Below, in pieces: positions 11,401 through 25,400 of a stretch of DNA of 64,000 bases; the stretch's first letter is position 1, and each line of letters opens with the position of its first letter. The translations under genes were made by a program, and so were the position numbers. The notes under the pieces were generated by a model. It worked only from the letters and a program-made list of their open reading frames with translations. It ran no database searches and was not told the origin of the DNA. Origin of the DNA: Auanema rhodensis (taxonomy: Eukaryota; Nematoda; Chromadorea; Rhabditida; Rhabditidae); assembly GCA_964057225.1 (NCBI GenBank), contig OZ059896.1, forward strand, positions 21,696,501-21,760,500. Direction: 5' to 3'.

Positions 11401-13338
11401 TCACACTTATATCCTCGATTTTCACCCTGAAGAATTAATTTTTTCGTTGAATAACATTGTCCATCGTCTTTGCCTTGAAAAAAGGAATCTAAAAACATCT
11501 ACTTTTTGCTAAATTATTTTGAAATTTTTCGAAAAAATTTTTGTCAAAATGTTTTTGGAAGCAATGTTGAGTGTACATGGAAACTCAACATACACTAATG
11601 CATCATTTTTCAAACGATCATAACTAATTTTTGTATTAAGCGTTTCTCAATGTAGTACAGTGCATTCGATGCGGATTTTTAAGCTGCGTCGATCTGTGTT
11701 ATCAGATTTGCGCTAGCTTAAAAATGCACCGAGATATCAACTGATATAAGTTCACACTTATATTCTCGATTTTCACCCTGAAGAATTAATTTTTTTGTTG
11801 AATAACATTGTTCATCGTCTTTGCCTTGAAAAAAGGAATCTAAAAACATCTACTTTTTGCTAAATTATTTTGAAATTTTTCGAAAAAATTTTTGTCAAAA
11901 TGTTTTTGGAAGCAATGTTGAGTGTACATGGAAACTCAACATACACTAATGCATCATTTTTCAAACGATCATAACTAATTTTTGTATTAAGCGTTTCTCA
12001 ATGTAGTACAGTGCATTCGATGCGGATTTTTAAGCTGCGTCGATCTGTGTTATCAGATTTGCGCTAGCTTAAAAATGCACCGAGATATCAACTGATATAA
12101 GTTCACACTTATATTCTCGATTTTCACCCTGAAGAATTAATTTTTTTGTTGAATAACATTGTTCATCGTCTTTGCCTCGAAAAAAGGAATCTAAAAACAT
12201 CTACTTTTTGCTAAATTATTTTGAAATTTTTCGAAAAAATTTTTGTCAAAATGTTTTTGGAAGCAATGTTGAGTGTACATGGAAACTCAACATACACTAA
12301 TGCATCATTTTTCAAACGATCATAACTAAATTTTGTATCAAGCGTTTCTCAATGTAGTATAGTGCATTCGATGCGGATTTTTAAGCTGCGTCGATCTGTG
12401 TTATCAGATTTGCGCTAGCTTAAAAATGCACCGAGATATCAACTGATATAAGTTCACACTTATATCCTCGATTTTCACCCTGAAGAATTAATTTTTTCGT
12501 TGAATAACATTGTCCATCGTCTTTGCCTTGAAAAAAGGAATCTAAAAACATCTACTTTTTGCTAAATTATTTTGAAATTTTTCGAAAAAATTTTTGTCAA
12601 AATGTTTTTGGAAGCAATGTTGAGTGTACATGGAAACTCAACATACACTAATGCATCATTTTTCAAACGATCATAACTAATTTTTGTATTAAGCGTTTCT
12701 CAATGTAGTACAGTGCATTCGATGCGGATTTTTAAGCTGCGTCGATCTGTGTTATCAGATTTGCGCTAGCTTAAAAATGCACCGAGATATCAACTGATAT
12801 AAGTTCACACTTATATTCTCGATTTTCACCCTGAAGAATTAATTTTTTTGTTGAATAACATTGTTCATCGTCTTTGCCTTGAAAAAAGGAATCTAAAAAC
12901 ATCTACTTTTTGCTAAATTATTTTGAAATTTTTCGAAAAAATTTTTGTCAAAATGTTTTTGGAAGCAATGTTGAGTGTACATGGAAACTCAACATACACT
13001 AATGCATCATTTTTCAAACGATCATAACTAATTTTTGTATTAAGCGTTTCTCAATGTAGTATAGTGCATTTGATGCGGATTTTTAAGCTGCGTCGATCTG
13101 TGTTATCAGATTTGCGCTAGCTTAAAAATGCACCGAGATATCAACTGATATAAGTTCACACTTATATCCTCGATTTTCACCCTGAAGAATTTATTTTTTC
13201 GTTGAACAACATTGTCCATCGTCTTTGCTTTGAAAAAAGAAATCTAAAAACATCTACTTTTTGCTAAATTATTTTGAAATTTTTCGAAAAAATTTTTGTC
13301 AAAATGTTTTTGGAAGCAATGTTGAGTGTATATGGAAA
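8425..13338 (+). repeat. Block B: y-x-x trimer HOR
   Basis: Fourteen monomers, all with G148 and TC169-170. Class x has C75, T181, T213 and T229. Class y has C54. Class z has T84. Starts: 8425 y (with C102), 8776 x, 9127 x, 9478 y, 9829 x, 10180 x, 10531 y, 10882 x, 11233 z, 11584 x, 11935 x, 12286 y, 12637 x, 12988 z. The simple unit is a 1,053-bp trimer, best seen at 8425-10530. The y copies at 9478 and 10531 share C at p274 of the T run. Class x is confined to this block. The last z copy (12988) has several private changes at p205, p217, p242 and p253 plus T344, as expected near a block edge. Confidence 0.85.
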
Positions 13339-13689
13339 CTCAACATACACTAATGCATCATTTTTCAAACAATCATAACTAATTTTTGTATTAAGCGTTT
13401 CTCAATGTAGTATAGTGCATTTGATGCGGATTTTTAAGCTGCGTCGATCTGTGTTATCAGATTTGCGCTAGCTTAAAAATGCACCAAGATATCAACTGAT
13501 ATAAGTGCACACTTATATCCTCGATTTTCACCCTGAAGAATTAATTTTTTCGTTGAATAACATTGTCCATCGTCTTTGCCTTAAAAAAAGGAATCTAAAA
13601 ACATCTACTTTTTGCTAAATTATTCTGAAATTTTTCGAAAAAATTTTTGTCAAAATGTTTTTGGAAGCAATGTTGAGTGTACATGGAAA
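13339..13689 (+). repeat. Junction monomer between blocks B and C
   Basis: This copy carries T84, the z mark of block B, together with A33, A148, GC169-170, A245 and C287 typical of the r class in block C. The corresponding r copies at 17902 and 18955 have C84. It is best read as a recombinant at the block boundary. Confidence 0.65.
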
Positions 13690-16600
13690 CTCAACATACA
13701 CTAATGCATCATTTTTCAAACAATCATAACTAATTTTTGTATTAAGCGTTTCTCAATGTAATATAGTGCATTCGATGCGGATTTTCAAGCTGCGTCGATC
13801 TGTGTTATCAGATTTGCGCTAGCTTGAAAATGCACCAAGATATCAACTGATATAAGTGCACACTTATATCCTCGATTTTCACTCTGAAGAATTAATTTTT
13901 TCGTTGAATAACATTGTCCATCGTCTTTGCCTTGAAAAAAAGAATCTAAAAACATCCACTTTTTGCTAAATTATTTTGAAATTTTTCGAAAAAATTTTTG
14001 TCAAAATGTTTTTGGAAGCAATGTTGAGTGTATATGGAAACTCAACATACACTAATGCATCATTTTTCAAACAATCATAACTAATTTTTGTATTAAGCGT
14101 TTCTCAATGTAGTATAGTGCATTCGATGCGGATTTTTAAGTTGCGTCGATCTGTGTTATCAGATTTGCGCTAGCTTAAAAATGCACCAAGATATCAACTG
14201 ATATAAGTGCACACTTATATCCTCGATTTTCACCCTGAAGAATTAATTTTTTCGTTGAATAACATTGTCCATCGTCTTTGCCTTGAAAAAAGGAATCTAA
14301 AAAAATCTACTTTTTGCTAAATTATTTTGAAATTTTTCGAAAAAATTTTTGTCAAAATGTTTTTGGAAGCAATGTTGAGTGTACATGGAAACTCAACATA
14401 CACTAATGCATCATTTTTCAAACAATCATAACTAATTTTTGTATTAAGCGTTTCTCAATGTAGTATAGTGCATTCGATGCGGATTTTTAAGCTGCGTCGA
14501 TCTGTGTTATCAGATTTGCGCTAGCTTAAAAATGCACCAAGATATCAACTGATATAAGTGCACACTTATATCCTCGATTTTCACCCTGAAGAATTAATTT
14601 TTTCGTTGAATAACATTGTCCATCGTCTTTGCCTTGAAAAAAGGAATCTAAAAACATCTACTTTTTGCTAAATTATTTTGAAATTTTTCGAAAAAATTTT
14701 TGTCAAAATGTTTTTGGAAGCAATGTTGAGTGTATATGGAAACTCAACATACACTAATGCATCATTTTTCAAACAATCATAACTAATTTTTGTATTAAGC
14801 GTTTCTCAATGTAGTATAGTGCATTCGATGCGGATTTTTAAGCTGCGTCGATCTGTGTTATCAGATTTGCGCTAGCTTAAAAATGCACCAAGATATCAAC
14901 TGATATAAGTGCACACTTATATCCTCGATTTTCACCCTGAAGAATTAATTTTTTCGTTGAATAACATTGTCCATCGTCTTTGCCTTGAAAAAAGGAATCT
15001 AAAAAAATCTACTTTTTGCTAAATTATTTTGAAATTTTTCGAAAAAATTTTTGTCAAAATGTTTTTGGAAGCAATGTTGAGTGTACATGGAAACTCAACA
15101 TACACTAATGCATCATTTTTCAAACAATCATAACTAATTTTTGTATTAAGCGTTTCTCAATGTAGTATAGTGCATTCGATGCGGATTTTTAAGCTGCGTC
15201 GATCTGTGTTATCAGATTTGCGCTAGCTTAAAAATGCACCAAGATATCAACTGATATAAGTGCACACTTATATCCTCGATTTTCACCCTGAAGAATTAAT
15301 TTTTTCGTTGAATAACATTGTCCATCGTCTTTGCCTTGAAAAAAGGAATCTAAAAACATCTACTTTTTGCTAAATTATTTTGAAATTTTTCGAAAAAATT
15401 TTTGTCAAAATGTTTTTGGAAGCAATGTTGAGTGTATATGGAAACTCAACATACACTAATGCATCATTTTTCAAACAATCATAACTAATTTTTGTATTAA
15501 GCGTTTCTCAATGTAGTATAGTGCATTCGATGCGGATTTTTAAGCTGCGTCGATCTGTGTTATCAGATTTGCGCTAGCTTAAAAATGCACCAAGATATCA
15601 ACTGATATAAGTGCACACTTATATCCTCGATTTTCACCCTGAAGAATTAATTTTTTCGTTGAATAACATTGTCCATCGTCTTTGCCTTGAAAAAAGGAAT
15701 CTAAAAAAATCTACTTTTTGCTAAATTATTTTGAAATTTTTCGAAAAAATTTTTGTCAAAATGTTTTTGGAAGCAATGTTGAGTGTACATGGAAACTCAA
15801 CATACACTAATGCATCATTTTTCAAACAATCATAACTAATTTTTGTATTAAGCGTTTCTCAATGTAGTATAGTGCATTCGATGCGGATTTTTAAGCTGCG
15901 TCGATCTGTGTTATCAGATTTGCGCTAGCTTAAAAATGCACCAAGATATCAACTGATATAAGTGCACACTTATATCCTCGATTTTCACCCTGAAGAATTA
16001 ATTTTTTCGTTGAATAACATTGTCCATCGTCTTTGCCTTGAAAAAAGGAATCTAAAAACATCTACTTTTTGCTAAATTATTTTGAAATTTTTCGAAAAAA
16101 TTTTTGTCAAAATGTTTTTGGAAGCAATGTTGAGTGTACATGGAAACTCAACATACACTAATGCATCATTTTTCAAACGATCATAACTAATTTTTGTATT
16201 AAGCGTTTCTCAATGTAATATAGTGCATTCGATGCGGATTTTCAAGCTGCGTCGATCTGTGTTATCAGATTTGCGCTAGCTTAAAAATGCACCAAGATAT
16301 CAACTGATATAAGTGCACACTTATATCCTCGATTTTCACTCTGAAGAATTAATTTTTTCGTTGAATAACATTGTCCATCGTCTTTGCCTTGAAAAAAGGA
16401 ATCTAAAAACATCCACTTTTTGCTAAATTATTTTGAAATTTTTCGAAAAAATTTTTGTCAAAATGTTTTTGGAAGCAATGTTGAGTGTACATGGAAACTC
16501 AACATACACTAATGCATCATTTTTCAAACAATCATAACTAATTTTTGTATTAAGCGTTTCTCAATGTAGTATAGTGCATTCGATGCGGATTTTTAAGCTG

Positions 16601-16848
16601 CGTCGATCTGTGTTATCAGATTTGCGCTAGCTTAAAAATGCACCAAGATATCAACTGATATAAGTGCACACTTATATCCTCGATTTTCACCCTGAAGAAT
16701 TAATTTTTTCGTTGAATAACATTGTCCATCGTCTTTGCCTTAAAAAAAGGAATCTAAAAACATCTACTTTTTGCTAAATTATTTTGAAATTTTTCGAAAA
16801 AATTTTTGTCAAAATGTTTTTGGAAGCAATGTTGAGTGTATATGGAAA
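13339..16848 (+). repeat. Ten-monomer super-unit of block C, first copy
   Basis: Class order is r-s-p-q-p-q-p-q'-t-u0. The same order with one p missing appears at 18955-22112 (r-s-p-q-q-p-q'-t-u). The retained right ends, 15445-16497 and 20709-21761, are 5,264 bp apart and agree in class order. Confidence 0.7.
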
Positions 16849-17901
16849 CTCAACATACACTAATGCATCATTTTTCAAACAATCATAACTAATTTTTGTA
16901 TTAAGCGTTTCTCAATGTAGTATAGTGCATTCGATGCGGATTTTTAAGCTGCGTCGATCTGTGTTATCAGATTTGCGCTAGCTTAAAAATGCACCAAGAT
17001 ATCAACTGATATAAGTGCACACTTATATCCTCGATTTTCACCCTGAAGAATTAATTTTTTCGTTGAATAACATTGTCCATCGTCTTTGCCTTGAAAAAAG
17101 GAATCTAAAAAAATCTACTTTTTGCTAAATTATTTTGAAATTTTTCGAAAAAATTTTTGTCAAAATGTTTTTGGAAGCAATGTTGAGTGTACATGGAAAC
17201 TCAACATACACTAATGCATCATTTTTCAAACAATCATAACTAATTTTTGTATTAAGCGTTTCTCAATGTAGTATAGTGCATTCGATGCGGATTTTTAAGC
17301 TGCGTCGATCTGTGTTATCAGATTTGCGCTAGCTTAAAAATGCACCAAGATATCAACTGATATAAGTGCACACTTATATCCTCGATTTTCACCCTGAAGA
17401 ATTAATTTTTTCGTTGAATAACATTGTCCATCGTCTTTGCCTTGAAAAAAGGAATCTAAAAACATCTACTTTTTGCTAAATTATTTTGAAATTTTTCGAA
17501 AAAATTTTTGTCAAAATGTTTTTGGAAGCAATGTTGAGTGTATATGGAAACTCAACATACACTAATGCATCATTTTTCAAACAATCATAACTAATTTTTG
17601 TATTAAGCGTTTCTCAATGTAGTATAGTGCATTCGATGCGGATTTTTAAGCTGCGTCGATCTGTGTTATCAGATTTGCGCTAGCTTAAAAATGCACCAAG
17701 ATATCAACTGATATAAGTGCACACTTATATCCTCGATTTTCACCCTGAAGAATTAATTTTTTCGTTGAATAACATTGTCCATCGTCTTTGCCTTGAAAAA
17801 AGGAATCTAAAAAAATCTACTTTTTGCTAAATTATTTTGAAATTTTTCGAAAAAATTTTTGTCAAAATGTTTTTGGAAGCAATGTTGAGTGTACATGGAA
17901 A

Positions 17902-20006
17902 CTCAACATACACTAATGCATCATTTTTCAAACAATCATAACTAATTTTTGTATTAAGCGTTTCTCAATGTAGTATAGTGCATTCGATGCGGATTTTTAA
18001 GCTGCGTCGATCTGTGTTATCAGATTTGCGCTAGCTTAAAAATGCACCAAGATATCAACTGATATAAGTGCACACTTATATCCTCGATTTTCACCCTGAA
18101 GAATTAATTTTTTCGTTGAATAACATTGTCCATCGTCTTTGCCTTAAAAAAAGGAATCTAAAAACATCTACTTTTTGCTAAATTATTCTGAAATTTTTCG
18201 AAAAAATTTTTGTCAAAATGTTTTTGGAAGCAATGTTGAGTGTACATGGAAACTCAACATACACTAATGCATCATTTTTCAAACAATCATAACTAATTTT
18301 TGTATTAAGCGTTTCTCAATGTAATATAGTGCATTCGATGCGGATTTTCAAGCTGCGTCGATCTGTGTTATCAGATTTGCGCTAGCTTGAAAATGCACCA
18401 AGATATCAACTGATATAAGTGCACACTTATATCCTCGATTTTCACTCTGAAGAATTAATTTTTTCGTTGAATAACATTGTCCATCGTCTTTGCCTTGAAA
18501 AAAAGAATCTAAAAACATCCACTTTTTGCTAAATTATTTTGAAATTTTTCGAAAAAATTTTTGTCAAAATGTTTTTGGAAGCAATGTTGAGTGTATATGG
18601 AAACTCAACATACACTAATGCATCATTTTTCAAACAATCATAACTAATTTTTGTATTAAGCGTTTCTCAATGTAGTATAGTGCATTCGATGCGGATTTTT
18701 AAGCTGCGTCGATCTGTGTTATCAGATTTGCGCTAGCTTAAAAATGCACCAAGATATCAACTGATATAAGTGCACACTTATATCCTCGATTTTCACCCTG
18801 AAGAATTAATTTTTTCGTTGAATAACATTGTCCATCGTCTTTGCCTTGAAAAAAGGAATCTAAAAAAATCTACTTTTTGCTAAATTATTTTGAAATTTTT
18901 CGAAAAAATTTTTGTCAAAATGTTTTTGGAAGCAATGTTGAGTGTACATGGAAACTCAACATACACTAATGCATCATTTTTCAAACAATCATAACTAATT
19001 TTTGTATTAAGCGTTTCTCAATGTAGTATAGTGCATTCGATGCGGATTTTTAAGCTGCGTCGATCTGTGTTATCAGATTTGCGCTAGCTTAAAAATGCAC
19101 CAAGATATCAACTGATATAAGTGCACACTTATATCCTCGATTTTCACCCTGAAGAATTAATTTTTTCGTTGAATAACATTGTCCATCGTCTTGCCTTAAA
19201 AAAAGGAATCTAAAAACATCTACTTTTTGCTAAATTATTCTGAAATTTTTCGAAAAAATTTTTGTCAAAATGTTTTTGGAAGCAATGTTGAGTGTACATG
19301 GAAACTCAACATACACTAATGCATCATTTTTCAAACAATCATAACTAATTTTTGTATTAAGCGTTTCTCAATGTAATATAGTGCATTCGATGCGGATTTT
19401 CAAGCTGCGTCGATCTGTGTTATCAGATTTGCGCTAGCTTGAAAATGCACCAAGATATCAACTGATATAAGTGCACACTTATATCCTCGATTTTCACTCT
19501 GAAGAATTAATTTTTTCGTTGAATAACATTGTCCATCGTCTTTGCCTTGAAAAAAAGAATCTAAAAACATCCACTTTTTGCTAAATTATTTTGAAATTTT
19601 TCGAAAAAATTTTTGTCAAAATGTTTTTGGAAGCAATGTTGAGTGTATATGGAAACTCAACATACACTAATGCATCATTTTTCAAACAATCATAACTAAT
19701 TTTTGTATTAAGCGTTTCTCAATGTAGTATAGTGCATTCGATGCGGATTTTTAAGCTGCGTCGATCTGTGTTATCAGATTTGCGCTAGCTTAAAAATGCA
19801 CCAAGATATCAACTGATATAAGTGCACACTTATATCCTCGATTTTCACCCTGAAGAATTAATTTTTTCGTTGAATAACATTGTCCATCGTCTTTGCCTTG
19901 AAAAAAGGAATCTAAAAAAATCTACTTTTTGCTAAATTATTTTGAAATTTTTCGAAAAAATTTTTGTCAAAATGTTTTTGGAAGCAATGTTGAGTGTACA
20001 TGGAAA
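17902..20006 (+). repeat. Tandem r-s-p trimer duplication
   Basis: The triplet r-s-p at 17902-18954 is followed directly by another r-s-p at 18955-20006. They appear identical by eye apart from one missing T in the run ctttg of the second r. The s copies share the unusual combination C97 + G137 + A252. Confidence 0.8.
18955..19304 (+). repeat. 350-bp monomer (single T deletion)
   Basis: The run gtctttg (about p235-240) reads gtcttg, one T short. I saw this deletion in no other copy. It may be a private mutation or a homopolymer sequencing error. Confidence 0.85.
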
Positions 20007-22112
20007 CTCAACATACACTAATGCATCATTTTTCAAACAATCATAACTAATTTTTGTATTAAGCGTTTCTCAATGTAGTATAGTGCATTCGATGCGGATT
20101 TTTAAGCTGCGTCGATCTGTGTTATCAGATTTGCGCTAGCTTAAAAATGCACCAAGATATCAACTGATATAAGTGCACACTTATATCCTCGATTTTCACC
20201 CTGAAGAATTAATTTTTTCGTTGAATAACATTGTCCATCGTCTTTGCCTTGAAAAAAGGAATCTAAAAACATCTACTTTTTGCTAAATTATTTTGAAATT
20301 TTTCGAAAAAATTTTTGTCAAAATGTTTTTGGAAGCAATGTTGAGTGTATATGGAAACTCAACATACACTAATGCATCATTTTTCAAACAATCATAACTA
20401 ATTTTTGTATTAAGCGTTTCTCAATGTAGTATAGTGCATTCGATGCGGATTTTTAAGCTGCGTCGATCTGTGTTATCAGATTTGCGCTAGCTTAAAAATG
20501 CACCAAGATATCAACTGATATAAGTGCACACTTATATCCTCGATTTTCACCCTGAAGAATTAATTTTTTCGTTGAATAACATTGTCCATCGTCTTTGCCT
20601 TGAAAAAAGGAATCTAAAAACATCTACTTTTTGCTAAATTATTTTGAAATTTTTCGAAAAAATTTTTGTCAAAATGTTTTTGGAAGCAATGTTGAGTGTA
20701 TATGGAAACTCAACATACACTAATGCATCATTTTTCAAACAATCATAACTAATTTTTGTATTAAGCGTTTCTCAATGTAGTATAGTGCATTCGATGCGGA
20801 TTTTTAAGCTGCGTCGATCTGTGTTATCAGATTTGCGCTAGCTTAAAAATGCACCAAGATATCAACTGATATAAGTGCACACTTATATCCTCGATTTTCA
20901 CCCTGAAGAATTAACTTTTTCGTTGAATAACATTGTCCATCGTCTTTGCCTTGAAAAAAGGAATCTAAAAAAATCTACTTTTTGCTAAATTATTTTGAAA
21001 TTTTTCGAAAAAATTTTTGTCAAAATGTTTTTGGAAGCAATGTTGAGTGTACATGGAAACTCAACATACACTAATGCATCATTTTTCAAACAATCATAAC
21101 TAATTTTTGTATTAAGCGTTTCTCAATGTAGTATAGTGCATTCGATGCGGATTTTTAAGCTGCGTCGATCTGTGTTATCAGATTTGCGCTAGCTTAAAAA
21201 TGCACCAAGATATCAACTGATATAAGTGCACACTTATATCCTCGATTTTCACCCTGAAGAATTAATTTTTTCGTTGAATAACATTGTCCATCGTCTTTGC
21301 CTTGAAAAAAGGAATCTAAAAACATCTACTTTTTGCTAAATTATTTTGAAATTTTTCGAAAAAATTTTTGTCAAAATGTTTTTGGAAGCAATGTTGAGTG
21401 TACATGGAAACTCAACATACACTAATGCATCATTTTTCAAACGATCATAACTAATTTTTGTATTAAGCGTTTCTCAATGTAATATAGTGCATTCGATGCG
21501 GATTTTCAAGCTGCGTCGATCTGTGTTATCAGATTTGCGCTAGCTTAAAAATGCACCAAGATATCAACTGATATAAGTGCACACTTATATCCTCGATTTT
21601 CACTCTGAAGAATTAATTTTTTCGTTGAATAACATTGTCCATCGTCTTTGCCTTGAAAAAAGGAATCTAAAAACATCCACTTTTTGCTAAATTATTTTGA
21701 AATTTTTCGAAAAAATTTTTGTCAAAATGTTTTTGGAAGCAATGTTGAGTGTACATGGAAACTCAACATACACTAATGCATCATTTTTCAAACAATCATA
21801 ACTAATTTTTGTATTAAGCGTTTCTCAATGTAGTATAGTGCATTCGATGCGGATTTTTAAGCTGCGTCGATCTGTGTTATCAGATTTGCGCTAGCTTAAA
21901 AATGCACCAAGATATCAACTGATATAAGTGCACACTTATATCCTCGATTTTCACCCTGAAGAATTAATTTTTTCGTTGAATAACATTGTCCATCGTCTTT
22001 GCCTTAAAAAAAGGAATCTAAAAACATCTACTTTTTGCTAAATTATTTTGAAATTTTTCGAAAAAATTTTTGTCAAAAAGTTTTTGGAAGCAATGTTGAG
22101 TGTACATGGAAA
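18955..22112 (+). repeat. Nine-monomer super-unit of block C, second copy
   Basis: This is the shorter partner of 13339-16848. The adjacent q-q pair at 20007 and 20358 marks where a p copy is absent relative to the first unit. The last monomer (21762) is the u class that opens block D; it shares A245 with its partner but has gained A319 and C344. Confidence 0.68.
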
Positions 22113-22462
22113 CTCAACATACACTAATGCATCATTTTTCAAACGATCATAACTAATTTTTGTATCAAGCGTTACTCAATGTAGTATAGTGCATTCGATG
22201 CGGATTTTTAAGCTGCGTCGATCTGTGTTATCAGATTTGCGCTAGCTTAAAAATGCACCGAGATATCAACTGATATAAGTTCACACTTATATCCTCGATT
22301 TTCACCCTGAAGAATTAATTTTTTCGTTGAATAACATTGTCCATCGTCTTTGCCTTGAAAAAGGAATCTAAAAACATCTACTTTTTGCTAAATTATTCTG
22401 AAATTTTTCGAAAAAATTTTTGTCAAAATGTTTTTGGAAGCAATGTTGAGTGTACATGGAAA
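22113..22462 (+). repeat. 350-bp monomer of class v (single A deletion)
   Basis: The A run after ccttg (about p246-251) is one base shorter than in other copies. Other v copies such as 24920 have the full run. It is a private deletion or a sequencing error. Confidence 0.85.
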
Positions 22463-25400
22463 CTCAACATACACTAATGCATCATTTTTCAAACGATCAT
22501 AACTAATTTTTGTATTAAGCGTTTCTCAATGTAGTACAGTGCATTCGATGCGGATTTTTAAGCTGCGTCGATCTGTGTTATCAGATTTGCGCTAGCTTAA
22601 AAATGCACCAAGATATCAACTGATATAAGTGCACACTTATATCCTCGATTTTCACCCTGAAGAATTAATTTTTTCGTTGAATAACATTGTCCATCGTCTT
22701 TGCCTTAAAAAAAGGAATCTAAAAACATCTACTTTTTGCTAAATTATTTCGAAATTTTTCGAAAAAATTTTTGTCAAAAAGTTTTTGGAAGCAATGTTGA
22801 GTGTACATGGAAACTCAACATACACTAATGCATCATTTTTCAAACGATCATAACTAATTTTTGTATTAAGCGTTTCTCAATGTAATATAGTGCATTCGAT
22901 GCGGATTTTCAAGCTGCGTCGATCTGTGTTATCAGATTTGCGCTAGCTTAAAAATGCACCAAGATATCAACTGATATAAGTGCACACTTATATCCTCGAT
23001 TTTCACCCTGAAGAATTAATTTTTTCGTTGAATAACATTGTCCATCGTCTTTGCCTTAAAAAAAGGAATCTAAAAACATCTACTTTTTGCTAAATTATTT
23101 CGAAATTTTTCGAAAAAATTTTTGTCAAAAAGTTTTTGGAAGCAATGTTGAGTGTACATGGAAACTCAACATACACTAATGCATCATTTTTCAAACGATC
23201 ATAACTAATTTTTGTATTAAGCGTTTCTCAATGTAATATAGTGCATTCGATGCGGATTTTCAAGCTGCGTCGATCTGTGTTATCAGATTTGCGCTAGCTT
23301 AAAAATGCACCAAGATATCAACTGATATAAGTGCACACTTATATCCTCGATTTTCACTCTGAAGAATTAATTTTTTCGTTGAATAACATTGTCCATCCTC
23401 TTTGCCTTGAAAAAAGGAATCTAAAAACATCCACTTTTTGCTAAATTATTTTGAAATTTTTGGAAAAAATTTTTGTCAAAATGTTTTTGGAAGCAATGTT
23501 GAGTGTACATGGAAACTCAACATACACTAATGCATCATTTTTCAAACGATCATAACTAATTTTTGTATTAAGCGTTTCTCAATGTAGTACAGTGCATTCG
23601 ATGCGGATTTTTAAGCTGCGTCGATCTGTGTTATCAGATTTGCGCTAGCTTAAAAATGCACCAAGATATCAACTGATATAAGTGCACACTTATATCCTCG
23701 ATTTTCACCCTGAAGAATTAATTTTTTCGTTGAATAACATTGTCCATCGTCTTTGCCTTGAAAAAAGGAATCTAAAAACATCTACTTTTTGCTAAATTAT
23801 TTTGAAATTTTTCGAAAAAATTTTTGTCAAAATGTTTTTGGAAGCAATGTTGAGTGTACATGGAAACTCAACATACACTAATGCATCATTTTTCAATCGA
23901 TCATAACTAATTTTTGTATTAAGCGTTTCTCAATGTAATATAGTGCATTCGATGAGGATTTTCAAGCTGCGTCGATCTGTGTTATCAGATTTGCGCTAGC
24001 TTAAAAATGCACCAAGATATCAACTGATATAAGTGCACACTTATATCCTCGATTTTCACTCTGAAGAATTAATTTTTTCGTTGAATAACATTGTCCATCG
24101 TCTTTGCCTTGAAAAAAGGAATCTAAAAACATCCACTTTTTGCTAAATTATTTTGAAATTTTTCGAAAAAATTTTTGTCAAAATGTTTTTGGAAGCAATG
24201 TTGAGTGTACATGGAAACTCAACATACACTAATGCATCATTTTTCAAACGATCATAACTAATTTTTGTATTAAGCGTTTCTCAATGTAATATAGTGCATT
24301 CGATGCGGATTTTCAAGCTGCGTCGATCTGTGTTATCAGATTTGCGCTAGCTTAAAAATGCACCAAGATATCAACTGATATAAGTGCACACTTATATCCT
24401 CGATTTTCACTCTGAAGAATTAATTTTTTCGTTGAATAACATTGTCCATCGTCTTTGCCTTGAAAAAAGGAATCTAAAAACATCCACTTTTTGCTAAATT
24501 ATTTTGAAATTTTTCGAAAAAATTTTTGTCAAAATGTTTTTGGAAGCAATGTTGAGTGTACATGGAAACTCAACATACACTAATGCATCATTTTTCAAAC
24601 AATCATAACTAATTTTTGTATTAAGCGTTTCTCAATGTAGTATAGTGCATTCGATGCGGATTTTTAAGCTGCGTCGATCTGTGTTATCAGATTTGCGCTA
24701 GCTTAAAAATGCACCAAGATATCAACTGATATAAGTGCACACTTATATCCTCGATTTTCACCCTGAAGAATTAATTTTTTCGTTGAATAACATTGTCCAT
24801 CGTCTTTGCCTTAAAAAAAGGAATCTAAAAACATCTACTTTTTGCTAAATTATTTTGAAATTTTTCGAAAAAATTTTTGTCAAAAAGTTTTTGGAAGCAA
24901 TGTTGAGTGTACATGGAAACTCAACATACACTAATGCATCATTTTTCAAACGATCATAACTAATTTTTGTATCAAGCGTTACTCAATGTAGTATAGTGCA
25001 TTCGATGCGGATTTTTAAGCTGCGTCGATCTGTGTTATCAGATTTGCGCTAGCTTAAAAATGCACCGAGATATCAACTGATATAAGTTCACACTTATATC
25101 CTCGATTTTCACCCTGAAGAATTAATTTTTTCGTTGAATAACATTGTCCATCGTCTTTGCCTTGAAAAAAGGAATCTAAAAACATCTACTTTTTGCTAAA
25201 TTATTCTGAAATTTTTCGAAAAAATTTTTGTCAAAATGTTTTTGGAAGCAATGTTGAGTGTACATGGAAACTCAACATACACTAATGCATCATTTTTCAA
25301 ACGATCATAACTAATTTTTGTATTAAGCGTTTCTCAATGTAGTACAGTGCATTCGATGCGGATTTTTAAGCTGCGTCGATCTGTGTTATCAGATTTGCGC

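Larger units (their letters stand above)
13339..21761 (+). repeat. Block C: p/q alternation within a larger HOR
   Basis: Twenty-four monomers, nearly all with A33. Class p has A264 and C344; q has C264 and T344, with q' as the C344 form; r has A245 and C287; s has A72, C97, G137, T194, A252 and T344; t has G33, A72, C97, T194 and C268; u0 has A245 and T344. Starts: 13339 r, 13690 s, 14041 p, 14392 q, 14743 p, 15094 q, 15445 p, 15796 q', 16147 t, 16498 u0, 16849 p, 17200 q, 17551 p, 17902 r, 18253 s, 18604 p, 18955 r (350 bp), 19305 s, 19656 p, 20007 q, 20358 q, 20709 p, 21060 q', 21411 t. The order r-s-p...p-q'-t occurs twice. A264 and T344 are block-specific apart from T344 in the last monomer of block B. 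Confidence 0.85.

Noticed and set aside
18955-22462. Private single-base deletions at 18955-19304 and 22113-22462 as biological length variants
   Set aside because: Both lie in homopolymer runs and each was seen once, so read error cannot be excluded. I list the monomers as 350 bp but draw no conclusion from them.
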